From positions 310,001 through 374,000 of the forward strand of contig JAXHLS010000006.1 in assembly GCA_034522055.1 (NCBI GenBank): a stretch of DNA of 64,000 nucleotides, in the 5' to 3' direction. The number at the start of each line of letters is the position of its first letter. Positions within the stretch are counted from its first letter, which is position 1. Shown in pieces: positions 35,678 to 44,789 of this stretch. The position numbers and the translations under genes are program-made. Origin of the DNA: Gammaproteobacteria bacterium (GTDB lineage Bacteria > Pseudomonadota > Gammaproteobacteria > JAABTG01). Under the pieces are notes generated by a model, which did not search any database, was not told the DNA's origin, and saw nothing but the letters and a program-made list of their open reading frames with translations.

Positions 35678-36955
35678 TCAGGTGAACATATCGGCCGTGA
35701 TATTGTTGAACCAGCTTCTCTGGTACACCGCCTCCCGTTTCCGGATTTCGGGGCTGGCATCGCTGGGGGAAACTCCGCTGGCGCCTTCGACCGCGACAAT
35801 CTTGCCATCTTTGTATTGATAGACTGCCGCTACCGAGATGCCGTAGTCCGGTGTAACGATACTGTAGCAGGTGTTGACATAGGAGGGCTCAGGTTCCTCC
35901 CGGCCGTTGACCCGAGCGGCAATCATGGCGGCACACACTTTACCCTGGGAGTTGGCGGCGTAGGCGGACTTCGGCATCGCACCCGCGATGCAGGAGTCGC
36001 CGATGACGAACACGTCCTTGTGCAACGAGGACTCGAAGGTGCGCTGGTCCACCGGGCACCAGCCGGAATCGTCCACCAGGCCGCTGCGGGTGGCCACCGC
36101 ACCGGCGCGCTGGGGCGGGATGATGTTGGCGACGTCCGCCTTGTGCTCGCTGAAGTCCGTGATCAGCAGGCCTTTCTTGGCATCCACCGCCATTACCTTG
36201 CCGTCCTCGGCGCCCGACACCCAGGAAATCATGTCCCCGTAAGCCTGTTTCCAGCCGGCGGTGAACAGGCCCTGCTTGGAGAACTTGGTCTTGTGGTCCA
36301 GAACCATGACCTTGGATTTGGGCTTGTGCTGTTTCAGATAATGGGCGATCTGGGCGGCACGCTCGTAAGGTCCGGGGGGGCAGCGGAAGGGATTGGGCGG
36401 GGCCGATATGAATACCACCCCACCATCCGGCATGGCCTCGAGCTGCTTGCGCAGGAGCAGGGTCTGGGGCCCGGCCTTCCAGGCATGGGGCATCAGCTCG
36501 GCGGCCGCCTCGTCATAACCGTCGATGGCTTCCCACTTGAAGTCGATTCCTGGGGCCACCACCGCGTAGTCATACTTCAGGGCGTCACCACCCTTGACCT
36601 TCACCTGCTTGTTGGCGGCGTCGATGGCTTCGACCTCTCCGTGCACCACTTTGACGCCATGGCCTTTCAGACCATCGTAGCCGAAGGTCAGGCTGTCTAT
36701 GGTGCGATCACCGGCCAGTACCTCGTTGCTCGAGGGGCAGGATATGAACTTGGAATTCTTCTCGACCAGGGTCACGTCGATGCCCGGGTCGGCCATGCGC
36801 AGGTACTTGGCGGCAATGGCGCCGGAATAACCCCCGCCGACCACTACTACACGTGCCTTGGTGCCGGCGCGGGCCAGCCAGGGCGTTCCGGCGAGGCTGA
36901 GCACCGCCGCGCTACCCGCCAGCTTGACGAACGTTCTACGATTCAACTGAGACAT
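35678..36955 (-). CDS. fccB: Flavocytochrome c sulfide dehydrogenase, flavoprotein subunit
   Basis: The 425-residue protein begins with a Tat signal (LNRRTFVKLAGS), then an FAD Rossmann motif (ARVVVVGGGYSGAIAAKYL), the redox-region Cys in FISCPSSNEVLAG, a proline-rich loop with Cys (PNPFRCPPGPYERA) and a C-terminal SVAAVYQYKDGKI. It oxidises sulfide in the periplasm and passes electrons through FAD to the heme subunit. fccA lies 24 bases upstream in the same operon. Confidence 0.95.
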   Translation of the reverse strand: MSQLNRRTFVKLAGSAAVLSLAGTPWLARAGTKARVVVVGGGYSGAIAAKYLRMADPGIDVTLVEKNSKFISCPSSNEVLAGDRTIDSLTFGYDGLKGHGVKVVHGEVEAIDAANKQVKVKGGDALKYDYAVVAPGIDFKWEAIDGYDEAAAELMPHAWKAGPQTLLLRKQLEAMPDGGVVFISAPPNPFRCPPGPYERAAQIAHYLKQHKPKSKVMVLDHKTKFSKQGLFTAGWKQAYGDMISWVSGAEDGKVMAVDAKKGLLITDFSEHKADVANIIPPQRAGAVATRSGLVDDSGWCPVDQRTFESSLHKDVFVIGDSCIAGAMPKSAYAANSQGKVCAAMIAARVNGREEPEPSYVNTCYSIVTPDYGISVAAVYQYKDGKIVAVEGASGVSPSDASPEIRKREAVYQRSWFNNITADMFT

Positions 36956-36979
36956 ACTTTACTTCCTCCGTGGGTGGAC

Positions 36980-37570
36980 TTACTGCTGGCTGGCGTAGAA
37001 ATGAGCCAGGGCCTTGAGGTCATCTTCGGTCAGGGCCTGGAACAGGGTGCGCATCATCTTGGAGCCTTCGGATATGGGCGTATCCGGGTTGGCGATGTCC
37101 AGCATCTGGAAGTAAAGGTACCCGGCGTACTGACCGGCGATTTGAGGCGTGGTGTCATTCGACATCTCCCCGCCGGCACCGTGGCATCCACCGCAGAACT
37201 TCTCTCCGTGCAGCGTCTGGCCCCTCGCCACCAACTCGGGGTCCGTCTCCTGAGCCGCCGGCTTCCAGGTCTGCTCCGCAAAAAACGTCGCCATGGCGTC
37301 GATCTCCGCGTCGCTATAGCCCTTGGCGATGCGGCCCATGATGGTGGAGTAACGGGAATCGTCCCGGTAGGTCTTCATGGCCGATACAAGGTATTCCTTG
37401 GGCAGGCCGGCGATGGTCGGTGCCTCGCCTTCGCTCACTCCATTGGTACCGTGGCAGCCGGCGCAGGTATTGCTGACCATGGCGGCATCCACCCCGCCGG
37501 CGATCGCCGGTGCGGTGGCCAGCAGCATGGCCGCCGCCGTCAGGGATACTGTCAGGTTACGGGTATGCAT
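36980..37570 (-). CDS. fccA: Flavocytochrome c sulfide dehydrogenase, diheme cytochrome subunit
   Basis: The ATG at 37570, with GGAGAGAGG upstream, gives 196 residues; the longer frame is rejected. A Sec signal ends near AIAGG. Two heme c motifs, CAGCH and CGGCH, sit in tandem class I domains with distal Met residues. It takes electrons from FccB and hands them to small periplasmic cytochromes. Promoter signals in the AT-rich region upstream were not resolved. Confidence 0.94.
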   Translation of the reverse strand: MHTRNLTVSLTAAAMLLATAPAIAGGVDAAMVSNTCAGCHGTNGVSEGEAPTIAGLPKEYLVSAMKTYRDDSRYSTIMGRIAKGYSDAEIDAMATFFAEQTWKPAAQETDPELVARGQTLHGEKFCGGCHGAGGEMSNDTTPQIAGQYAGYLYFQMLDIANPDTPISEGSKMMRTLFQALTEDDLKALAHFYASQQ

Positions 37571-38195
37571 AAAAGTTCCTCTCTCCTTCGATGGATATAT
37601 TGGTAGTTGGGAGGGCGGTGTAACCGCCTCCTGCGAACTCCATTCGCGGTGTCGTCCGAGTCTCCATGGTGTACGGGACATCGAATGTTCCCATTCAATT
37701 CTTAGCCTCAGCGCATGACGCTGGACCCTTAAAAGAGTAGGTGTAATTTCTTAAGAAAACCTTAAAAAGAAATCTTTGTTGAGCCAATAATCGATTTATT
37801 AATCTATATCTATTCCACCATTACCGCCTGTATTTAAATATAACGAAATAATTACTAACTTATATATTCAATCTATTGATCCTCATCATGTCCGATGCAG
37901 CTGTCGATTGACAGGAGTACCTCTCCATTTAGACTCTGCAGGCGCGTAACCATAGCCTTATCGAACCACGTGGTAGCCGGTTTACTTGTAGCGTGGTTCG
38001 ACCGGCATGCAAGGACGATGGAAGTTCGGATCGTTAATCTTTCGTCTACGACATCGATGGAGTAGTTTCGCGCCCGCCTATTGCGCTAACATCATCGAGT
38101 CGAAGGCAGAAAAGCGGATGATAAGCGTCCGGCTCGGACCGACTGCGCGGTGCATGACATACCATCCTGTCTTCGCGCTGAGCCGACGTTCATAA
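37571..38195. other. Intergenic, AT-rich, no gene seen
   Basis: The segment around 37740-37880 is much richer in A and T than the rest of the window (runs such as TTAAATATAACGAAATAATT). It separates the divergent fccAB and cytochrome operons and probably contains their promoters. A 62-codon frame at 38007 shows no ribosome site or known motif. Confidence 0.6.
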
Positions 38196-38325
38196 GTTAA
38201 CGTGAAAGTCGCGAAGCACGATCTCCCCCTCTCCCTCTGGGAGAGGGATGGGGTGAGGGAACGAACATGGCGATACGCGCTCCTCTTTCATCCTCTTGGG
38301 CGGCGCGTATCGCCATGAGAGTTAA
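38196..38325. repeat. 130-bp dispersed element, copy 1
   Basis: The element starts GTTAACGTGAAAGTCGCGAA and ends GCCATGAGAGTTAA. Inside are the palindrome CTCTCCCTCTGGGAGAG and the separated inverted pair ATGGCGATACGCGC / GCGCGTATCGCCAT. Copies of equal length are at 57880-58009 and, enlarged, at 62402-62603. It is non-coding and lies 130 bases upstream of the cytochrome gene. Confidence 0.9.
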
Positions 38326-38455
38326 TGTGATGTCGTTTGGATAGGTTTCATCTGTAATTGAAATGGAAGGGTTACCCGGGATTATTCATGTCATCTCGGA
38401 ATAACTTAAATTAAATAATAACCGGGATAAATGGGCCCGGGAGGAGGAGTCAAGC

Positions 38456-38977
38456 ATGAGCACGAGGCCATCACCGCGGGCCCATATCTATCGCCTGATA
38501 GTCATACTGGTAGCTGCATTGGCCGTCATCGGCTGGGGCGGTCAGGCGCTGGTACCGGACACATGGGACAGCGATAACTGGTATCGCAAGGCAGCGCTTG
38601 TGGAATTGGCACAGAGACCGCCGCTGCATGGCGGGAACATGTCTTGCGAGACATCGTCCTGCCACGATGGCTCCGACGAGCAGCATGCCAAGCGTCTCGC
38701 GGAGCTGCCGAAGGGGACACACTACGGCTTGGCCTGTGAGTCCTGTCACGGCCCCCTTGCGTCTCATGTGGAGAATGGTCGTAAGACGGCCGACGCGCGC
38801 ATCATGCGCACCGGCGAGGCCTGCCTCACCTGCCATGCAAACCTCCTCGGCCGGGACGGCAAGGTCGGCCAGTTTTCCAGTGAGCACCCGATTCACAAGG
38901 CCATGCAGGTGACGGAGGCGAAGTACTGTGGCCAATGCCATAACCCTCACCTTCCCAAACCCCGGAAGAATCAATAA
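38456..38977 (+). CDS. Tetraheme c-type cytochrome, periplasmic, membrane-anchored
   Basis: The 173-residue protein has an N-terminal membrane helix (about 14-32). Four heme-binding motifs follow: C64-x4-C69-H70 (CETSSCH, unusual spacing), C94ESC97H, C123LTC126H and C158GQC161H. The layout resembles NrfB, DmsE and the multiheme subunits of NrfD-type complexes. It is the first of three genes encoding a quinone-linked redox complex. AGGAGGAG upstream of the ATG. Confidence 0.88.
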   Translation: MSTRPSPRAHIYRLIVILVAALAVIGWGGQALVPDTWDSDNWYRKAALVELAQRPPLHGGNMSCETSSCHDGSDEQHAKRLAELPKGTHYGLACESCHGPLASHVENGRKTADARIMRTGEACLTCHANLLGRDGKVGQFSSEHPIHKAMQVTEAKYCGQCHNPHLPKPRKNQ

Positions 38978-38992
38978 GGAGGTTGTCTGGAT

Positions 38993-39751
38993 ATGAGTAC
39001 CATGACCACGAGTCGCCGCAGCTTCCTGCGTGCCTTGGTGGCGGTGGCCGGTTCGGCCGCCGTCGCTTACCGTCCTTCAGCGCTGGCCTCCCTCGTCGGT
39101 GGCAAGGGCTCCATGGATACCACCGACGCCGACTATGTCTTCGTAGTCGATATCGACCGTTGTATCGGCTGCGGTAAGTGTGTGCAGGCCTGTTCGGTGG
39201 AGAATCATGTGCCTGCGGGGCATTTCAGGACCTGGGTGGAGCGTTATGTGCGCACCGCCGAAGGCACCTGGATTGATTCCCCGGACGGTGCCATCAACAG
39301 CTTTCCCCCGCTTGCCGAAGACGTCACGGCCGCGGCAAAAGAGACCACGTTCGTCCCCAAGTTGTGTAACCAATGCGATAACGCACCGTGCGTGCAGGTC
39401 TGTCCGGTGGGTGCCACGTTCAAGGCACCGGGCGGGTTCGTGCTCATCGATCCGGAGCACTGCATGGGTTGCAGCTACTGTATTCAGGCCTGTCCTTTCG
39501 GCGTGCGGTTCCTGAATCCCGCCACCCACATGGCTGACAAGTGCGACTGGTGTTACCACCGTGTCTCCAACGGGCTCCAACCCGCCTGCGCCACCGTATG
39601 CCCCACCGGGGCGCGGGCCTTCGGCGACCGCAATAAGCCGGAGGGTACGGTGGCGGAGGCCCTCGAAGAGGATCGCTGGAGGATACTCAAACCCGGCATG
39701 CATGCCCACAATCGGGTTCTCTATCGCCGTCTGCCCCGGGAGGTTATCTGA
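38993..39751 (+). CDS. Tat-exported ferredoxin subunit (PsrB/NrfC/DsrO-like)
   Basis: The 252-residue protein has a Tat signal (SRRSFLRALVA) and four [4Fe-4S] cluster sets: DIDRCIGCGKCVQAC, CNQCDNAPCVQVCP, HCMGCSYCIQACP and CDWCYH with CATVCP. It should sit on the periplasmic face and carry electrons between the tetraheme cytochrome and the NrfD-like protein. AAGGAGG precedes the start. The stop is one base before the next ATG. Confidence 0.93.
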   Translation: MSTMTTSRRSFLRALVAVAGSAAVAYRPSALASLVGGKGSMDTTDADYVFVVDIDRCIGCGKCVQACSVENHVPAGHFRTWVERYVRTAEGTWIDSPDGAINSFPPLAEDVTAAAKETTFVPKLCNQCDNAPCVQVCPVGATFKAPGGFVLIDPEHCMGCSYCIQACPFGVRFLNPATHMADKCDWCYHRVSNGLQPACATVCPTGARAFGDRNKPEGTVAEALEEDRWRILKPGMHAHNRVLYRRLPREVI

Positions 39752-39752
39752 A

Positions 39753-40931
39753 ATGACCAGTTCCACGTTACCGAACGAAGCATTGGTAAACTACATATTT
39801 CCGAATACGCACATCGACTGGTCGTTGATGATCGTGATCTACCCCTATATCACGGGCCTGGTGGCCGGGGCGTTCGTGGTCTCGGCCTTGTACCACGTAT
39901 TCAATGTAAAGACCTTCGAACGCATATCGCGTTTCGCCCTGATCGCGGCATTTTGTTTCGGCCTGTTCGCGGGCGTACCGTTATTGTTGCATCTGGGACA
40001 ACCGCAACGGGCGTTTAATATCTTCCTCACGCCCAATACCACGTCGGCGATGAGCATCTTCGGCTATGTCTACGCGAGTTATATGCTGCTGCTCACCGTC
40101 GAACTCTGGCTAACCTATCGCGAGTACATCATTCAAAGGGCCAAGGAGACGAAAGGAATTCCGGGGGTGATATGGAATGTGCTTACCCTGGGGGTCAGGA
40201 CCTACACGCCGGAAGCGGCGCGCGTGGACCACAAGGTCACGGTGTTCCTGGCCGCCATCGGTATTCCCTGGGCCTTCCTGCTGCACGGCTACGTCGGGTT
40301 CATCTTCGGCTCCGTCAAGGCCAACGCATGGTGGGCCACGCCCCTCCAGCCCATCGTGTTCCTGGTATCGGCCATCGTCAGCGGCATGGCCATGCTGTTG
40401 TTGATGTATACCTTCATCCGCTGGCGTGCCCGCAAGGCCTATGATCTGGACATGATCAAGACCATGACCATCTACCTGTGGTGCATATTCCTGCTGGCCT
40501 TTACGCTGGAGACCCTGGAGGTGGTGTATGCGGCCTATGAACAGGGACATCACTGGACGGTCATAGGCCCGTTGCTGGCCGGACCGCTGTTCGACAGTTT
40601 CGTCATCGGCCAGGTGCTCACCCTTTCGGTATTGCCGATCCTAATTCTGGGTTATGCCGCATTGTCGAATGTCTGGGGCAAGCCGCTGTTATACCTCGTC
40701 AATATTGGTGCCTTCCTGCTGGTGTTGCAGGTGTTGTTCATGCGCTTCAACGTCGTGGTCGGTGGCCAGATGCTGAGCAAATCGGACCGCGGGTTTGCGG
40801 AGTTCCATCTCGAGGTCCTCGGTCGGGAGGGATTGATCATGGCGATCATCGTATTCGCGGCACCTTTCGTCACCTATTACATCATCAGCCGCATAATCCC
40901 GATATTCGATGACCAGCCGGTTCGGGGCTGA
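39753..40931 (+). CDS. NrfD/PsrC-like quinone-interacting membrane subunit
   Basis: From ATG 39753 the product has 392 residues and about nine or ten membrane helices. It shows the NrfD family pattern: YPYITGLVAGAFVVSALY, FCFGLFAGVPLLLHLGQPQRAF in part and TPNTTSAMSIFGY. It exchanges electrons with the quinone pool. No molybdopterin or other catalytic subunit is beside it. Confidence 0.92.
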   Translation: MTSSTLPNEALVNYIFPNTHIDWSLMIVIYPYITGLVAGAFVVSALYHVFNVKTFERISRFALIAAFCFGLFAGVPLLLHLGQPQRAFNIFLTPNTTSAMSIFGYVYASYMLLLTVELWLTYREYIIQRAKETKGIPGVIWNVLTLGVRTYTPEAARVDHKVTVFLAAIGIPWAFLLHGYVGFIFGSVKANAWWATPLQPIVFLVSAIVSGMAMLLLMYTFIRWRARKAYDLDMIKTMTIYLWCIFLLAFTLETLEVVYAAYEQGHHWTVIGPLLAGPLFDSFVIGQVLTLSVLPILILGYAALSNVWGKPLLYLVNIGAFLLVLQVLFMRFNVVVGGQMLSKSDRGFAEFHLEVLGREGLIMAIIVFAAPFVTYYIISRIIPIFDDQPVRG

Positions 40932-40975
40932 TATTGACGGGTTGGCGCCAGCGGCCTATTGGTTAAGGAGCAATC

Positions 40976-41962
40976 ATGAAGAATTTCAAAAAGATAATCA
41001 TCTGTGCCCATCCCAAGTTCACGGATCTCGAGGCTGTGGAACGGCTTGCGGGTATCGCCAAGAACAGCGGCGCTCATATCACGGTGATGCATGTGGTCAG
41101 TGATTATCCCGAAGATGTACGGGAATGGTGGAACGTTCGAAATCCCGATAAGTTGAAGGAAAAGATCGTCAACGAGCGGCAAGGGTTCCTGGATGAAGTG
41201 GCGGGTCGGCTCATCCGGCTGGGTGCGCCGTCGGCGGATACGCGTTTGCTGTGGGGCAAGGAATTCATCGAGGTCACCCATGAGGTACTGGAAAAGTGCT
41301 ATGACCTGGTGGTCCTTACCACCCGCAGGAAAACACCTCAATCCAAACGTCTCAAGGAATGTCCGTCCCGTGAGATGTTACGCCACTGTCCGTGTACGCT
41401 CTGGCTCACCAACGGTGTAATGACGGGCCGTTTCCACCGCGTACTGGCGGCCATCAAGGGCAACGGCGCGGAGGTGGACTGTAAGGGGCTGGATGGCAAG
41501 ATCCTCGCGACCGCGGCCGCGGTGGCCGAGTCGGAGGGCAGTGAGCTACACGTGGTCCATAGTCTTCCAAGCGTCGGCCGGCCTCAACGCAAGGGCAAGC
41601 CAATGCCCGTGGACCTCGCGGAGTACATGGCTAAACTTCGCAAAAGTATTCGGGATAGCTGCACGGAGATCACCGGTAAGGCCCTGCTGAAGGAGGAGAA
41701 CGTCCATCTGCCTCTGGGCCAGCCCATCGACGCCATCCCCGCCCTCGTCCGCGAGGTGGAGGCGGACCTGCTGGTGATGGGTACCGCCACCCGACCGGGA
41801 TTGCGGGCGGTCCTCGGTGGCAATCCGACGGAGAAGATGCTCGATGTGATTGGGTGTGGAATGCTCGTGGTCAAGCCGGATGATTTCGTATCGCTGGTGG
41901 AACTCGAGGAGGAACTCGATGGTAAGCTGCAAAGGAAATGCGATACCGAGGAGACCTCCTGA
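40976..41962 (+). CDS. Tandem universal stress protein (UspE-like)
   Basis: The 328-residue cytoplasmic protein has two Usp domains. The first (1-145) begins FKKIIICAHPK and includes MHVVSDYP and a variant nucleotide loop; the second (about 150-310) contains VLAAIKGN, LLVMGTATRPGL and GCGMLVVKPDDF. It follows the NrfD gene by 44 bases with AAGGAG upstream. Usp proteins in respiratory operons are thought to adjust energy metabolism; the specific role is unknown. Confidence 0.85.
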   Translation: MKNFKKIIICAHPKFTDLEAVERLAGIAKNSGAHITVMHVVSDYPEDVREWWNVRNPDKLKEKIVNERQGFLDEVAGRLIRLGAPSADTRLLWGKEFIEVTHEVLEKCYDLVVLTTRRKTPQSKRLKECPSREMLRHCPCTLWLTNGVMTGRFHRVLAAIKGNGAEVDCKGLDGKILATAAAVAESEGSELHVVHSLPSVGRPQRKGKPMPVDLAEYMAKLRKSIRDSCTEITGKALLKEENVHLPLGQPIDAIPALVREVEADLLVMGTATRPGLRAVLGGNPTEKMLDVIGCGMLVVKPDDFVSLVELEEELDGKLQRKCDTEETS

Positions 41963-42121
41963 CCCCGGCAGCGCCCCATGCACCACTGGCCCATGCTCCA
42001 CTGGCTTATGGCGCCGGGAGCCGGCAACCGGCGTCGGGCTCGCTGAAGGTTCCAATGCTATCGCGAGGTGCACGCACGGTGGGCGTTCAAGCCCGAACCG
42101 CCGGGGGGCTGTCGTTTTTCC

Positions 42122-43834
42122 ATGGCGCTGAATGAATCGGTCCATGGGCCGGTGGTGAACACGGACGCGCCAGGCGAGGATACGGAAAGTACCGCGCGGG
42201 CGGCGGCGCGAGACTTTCTGGAGCGCGTACCGCCGCCGGAAGCGCCTACAGTGACCTATCGTTCCGCGGGACGGGTGGTGCTGTGGGGAGACGGATCCGT
42301 GGCTATCCAGGCGGCGCAGGAACTGGGGCGCCGTGGGCTTGCCTGCACCGTGATCATCGAGGGTGGCGTGGTGCCGGTCCGAGAGGGGCGGGGCCCGGAA
42401 TACGGGTTCACCGTGGTGCAGGGACGCATGGTCTCCGTGCAAGGCCATCTCGGTGCGTTCCGGGTGGCGCTCCAGGACGGCGAAAACACGGTAGACCTGG
42501 CCGAGTATCTGGGGCTCTCCGGTTTCGATATCGTGGTGGATATGGGCGCCACGCCGTATCTGGATTGGCCCGTGCTCCCTCTCGGTTATCACGCCTGTGG
42601 ACCCGATCCGACCCGCCTCGCTCAGGCCCTTGACCAGGCTGCGCGACTGGTGGGTGATTTCAGTAAGCCACGCTTCTTTGCCTATGATCCTCAGATCTGC
42701 GCTCACGGTGCGGCCGGGGTAAACGGATGCACCCGCTGCCTCGATAGCTGTCCCACCCGCGCCATCCTATCCGTCAAGGATCGCATCCAGGTGGACCCCT
42801 ATCTCTGTCAGGGGGAGGGGATTTGCTCGACGGTCTGTCCTACGGGGGCCATTCGCTACGCCTATCCGGCATTCGACAGCCTGCTGGCCAACCTCAGGGA
42901 GGCCCTGGCGCGGTATCGTCAGGCGGGTGGGATCCAGCCGGCATTGATGTTTCACGACCTCGACGACCATGCCCTCGAACAGGCCCTGTCCGGGGTGCCC
43001 GAGTACGTGGTGCCGGTGGCCCTGAAAAGAATGGCCGCGGCAGGTATCGAACTGTGGCTGTTGGCCCTGGCACATGGCGTGCGCCAGGTATTGTTGATAG
43101 GCAGGGCCGGCATGCCCCGGGACGTGTTCCGGGCCCTGAATGCACAAGTCGTTCTGGCCCAGGCCTTTCTGGGAAGCCTCGGTTATGACCCGGCGCGAGT
43201 CCTTTCACTGACTTTCCGGGGGGAGCAAGGGCTGGAGCGAAGGGTTTCCCGCATACCACCTCTGGACCCGACCGCCGACCGGGAACTGCCGGTGGTGGAA
43301 GGCAAACGCGAGGCCATGGGGCGCGCCCTCGAAGCGCTGTATGACCGCGCTCCTGCCCATCCTGCGGTTTCGGAACTGCCGGAGGGGGCCCCTTACGGCG
43401 AGGTCCGGATCGATCCGGATGGCTGTATTCTTTGCATGGCATGTGTCCACGTGTGTCCTGGGAGGGCGTTGCGCGGTGAGGCGGGCACGCCGCGGCTGTT
43501 CTTTGTCGAGGATGACTGCGTGCAATGTGGCCTGTGTGCGGGCAATTGTCCCGAGGGAGCTGTCACCCTTGCCCCCCGTTTCGTCTGGTCCCGGCAGACC
43601 AGGAAGTCAGCCCGTCTCCTGCACGAGGAACGGCCCTTCCATTGCATTCGCTGCGGTACGCCGTTCACCACCGCGAGCATGCTGCAGCGCATGACCGAGC
43701 GTCTGGAAGGCAACTGGGTGTTCGCCCAATCGGCGAGCGCCCGGCGTCTGCAGATGTGCCCGCGCTGCCGCATGTTGGACGTCTCCGCGGAGGGCATGCC
43801 GGGGCCGCCCGGAGCAGAGACGGGAGAGGTTTGA
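42122..43834 (+). CDS. Multi-cluster 4Fe-4S protein (cytoplasmic polyferredoxin)
   Basis: I choose ATG 42122; an ATG at 42068 is possible. About 570 residues. An N-terminal region with a nucleotide-binding look (AGRVVLWGDGSVAIQAAQEL) precedes paired clusters at about 205-255 (GCTRCLDSCP, CQGEGICSTVCP), a middle domain without Cys clusters, a second pair at about 435-485 (CILCMACVHVCP, CVQCGLCAGNCP) and a C-terminal zinc-ribbon-like part (CIRCG, MCPRCRM). Similar proteins accompany formate dehydrogenase and heterodisulfide reductase-like genes. It probably links the quinone complex to cytoplasmic electron carriers. Confidence 0.8.
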   Translation: MALNESVHGPVVNTDAPGEDTESTARAAARDFLERVPPPEAPTVTYRSAGRVVLWGDGSVAIQAAQELGRRGLACTVIIEGGVVPVREGRGPEYGFTVVQGRMVSVQGHLGAFRVALQDGENTVDLAEYLGLSGFDIVVDMGATPYLDWPVLPLGYHACGPDPTRLAQALDQAARLVGDFSKPRFFAYDPQICAHGAAGVNGCTRCLDSCPTRAILSVKDRIQVDPYLCQGEGICSTVCPTGAIRYAYPAFDSLLANLREALARYRQAGGIQPALMFHDLDDHALEQALSGVPEYVVPVALKRMAAAGIELWLLALAHGVRQVLLIGRAGMPRDVFRALNAQVVLAQAFLGSLGYDPARVLSLTFRGEQGLERRVSRIPPLDPTADRELPVVEGKREAMGRALEALYDRAPAHPAVSELPEGAPYGEVRIDPDGCILCMACVHVCPGRALRGEAGTPRLFFVEDDCVQCGLCAGNCPEGAVTLAPRFVWSRQTRKSARLLHEERPFHCIRCGTPFTTASMLQRMTERLEGNWVFAQSASARRLQMCPRCRMLDVSAEGMPGPPGAETGEV

Positions 43835-43875
43835 CCCTCGTAATCCGGGCCCGGTATGGGTCAGATAAGCGTTTT

Positions 43876-44343
43876 CTATGGGTCCTGAGGAAGGCCGTTC
43901 CGGAGTTCGTCCGCAGTGGCGTCCCGTACATCGACGATCTCGATGTCGAACTGGAGGGTCAGGCCGGCGAGGGGATGGTTGCCGTCCAGGAAGACGTTGT
44001 CTGAGACGACCTCAGTGACGACGAACAGGCGCTGGTTCAGTCCGCTGCCGAAGTGAAACTGCATGCCCGGTTCGAGTTCGTCAGGGCCGTCGAATTGCGA
44101 GCGATGCGCCTTGATTAGCAACTCATCGTCCTTGTCTCCGTAGGCCTTTTCCGGCGGAATCGTGATATGGAGCCTGTCGCCGGCCGCGTGACCTTCCATT
44201 CCTTCGTCCAGACCCGCGATGACGTTCCCCGCGCCGTGGATATAAGTCAGCGGCCCCCGCCCTTGGGTGGTGTCCAGAACCAGGCCTTCACTGTCAGTCA
44301 GGGTGTAATGGAGAGAGACGACCTTGTTGGTATCGATGAGCAT
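43876..44343 (-). CDS. slyD: SlyD-type FKBP peptidyl-prolyl isomerase
   Basis: The 155-residue protein has the FKBP start (KVVSLHYTLTDSEGLVLDTT), GRGPLTYIHGAGNVIAGLDE in parts, an inserted chaperone flap (about 70-125) and the C-terminal FDIEIVDVRDAT. It lacks the His-rich metal-binding tail of E. coli SlyD. It assists folding of proline-containing proteins in the cytoplasm. It converges with the polyferredoxin gene. Confidence 0.93.
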   Translation of the reverse strand: MLIDTNKVVSLHYTLTDSEGLVLDTTQGRGPLTYIHGAGNVIAGLDEGMEGHAAGDRLHITIPPEKAYGDKDDELLIKAHRSQFDGPDELEPGMQFHFGSGLNQRLFVVTEVVSDNVFLDGNHPLAGLTLQFDIEIVDVRDATADELRNGLPQDP

Positions 44344-44789
44344 CGACGGTTCCTTATCCGGTGACGGGTTGGTATTCCAAATAGCGCGGTAGACGGGAGG
44401 AGATTAAAGTCTTCCCGAAGGGACATCAATTCAGTGCAGGCAGGGTATCAGACCCTCGCCGGTTCCCACCCTGGCATGCCTCCCGCCCGGGAACGCAAGG
44501 TGCCGCCGGGCTTCGTCATGATCTGGATCAACGCTCATGGTCGGCACGGTGGTGTTATGCGATACAGGGGGGTCTAATCGGTTTGCAAAACAAACCAAAT
44601 AAAAATAGCCGAGAGATTTGGTCGAGTATAATGCGCATCGATTGCCGCGGTGCCTGCATCCATGGTTCGGCATTCCCGAGTGTTCCGGAGAGGCTTATGC
44701 TGTCCGCCCGTTGGAGGCGGCGAGCCGATGTTTGCGGCTGGCGTTTTGGGGGGCGCCGGGGTCAACGATGAGAACGGGAGATTCGCAGC
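44344..44789. other. Intergenic, divergent promoter region
   Basis: No convincing gene. A perfect -10 hexamer TATAAT lies at 44627-44632 on the plus strand, without a good -35 at 17 bases, and could drive the two-component genes at 44790. The 62-65-codon frames here lack ribosome sites. Confidence 0.45.

Noticed and set aside
35648-37606. 652-codon plus-strand frame
   Set aside because: Antisense shadow of fccA and fccB.
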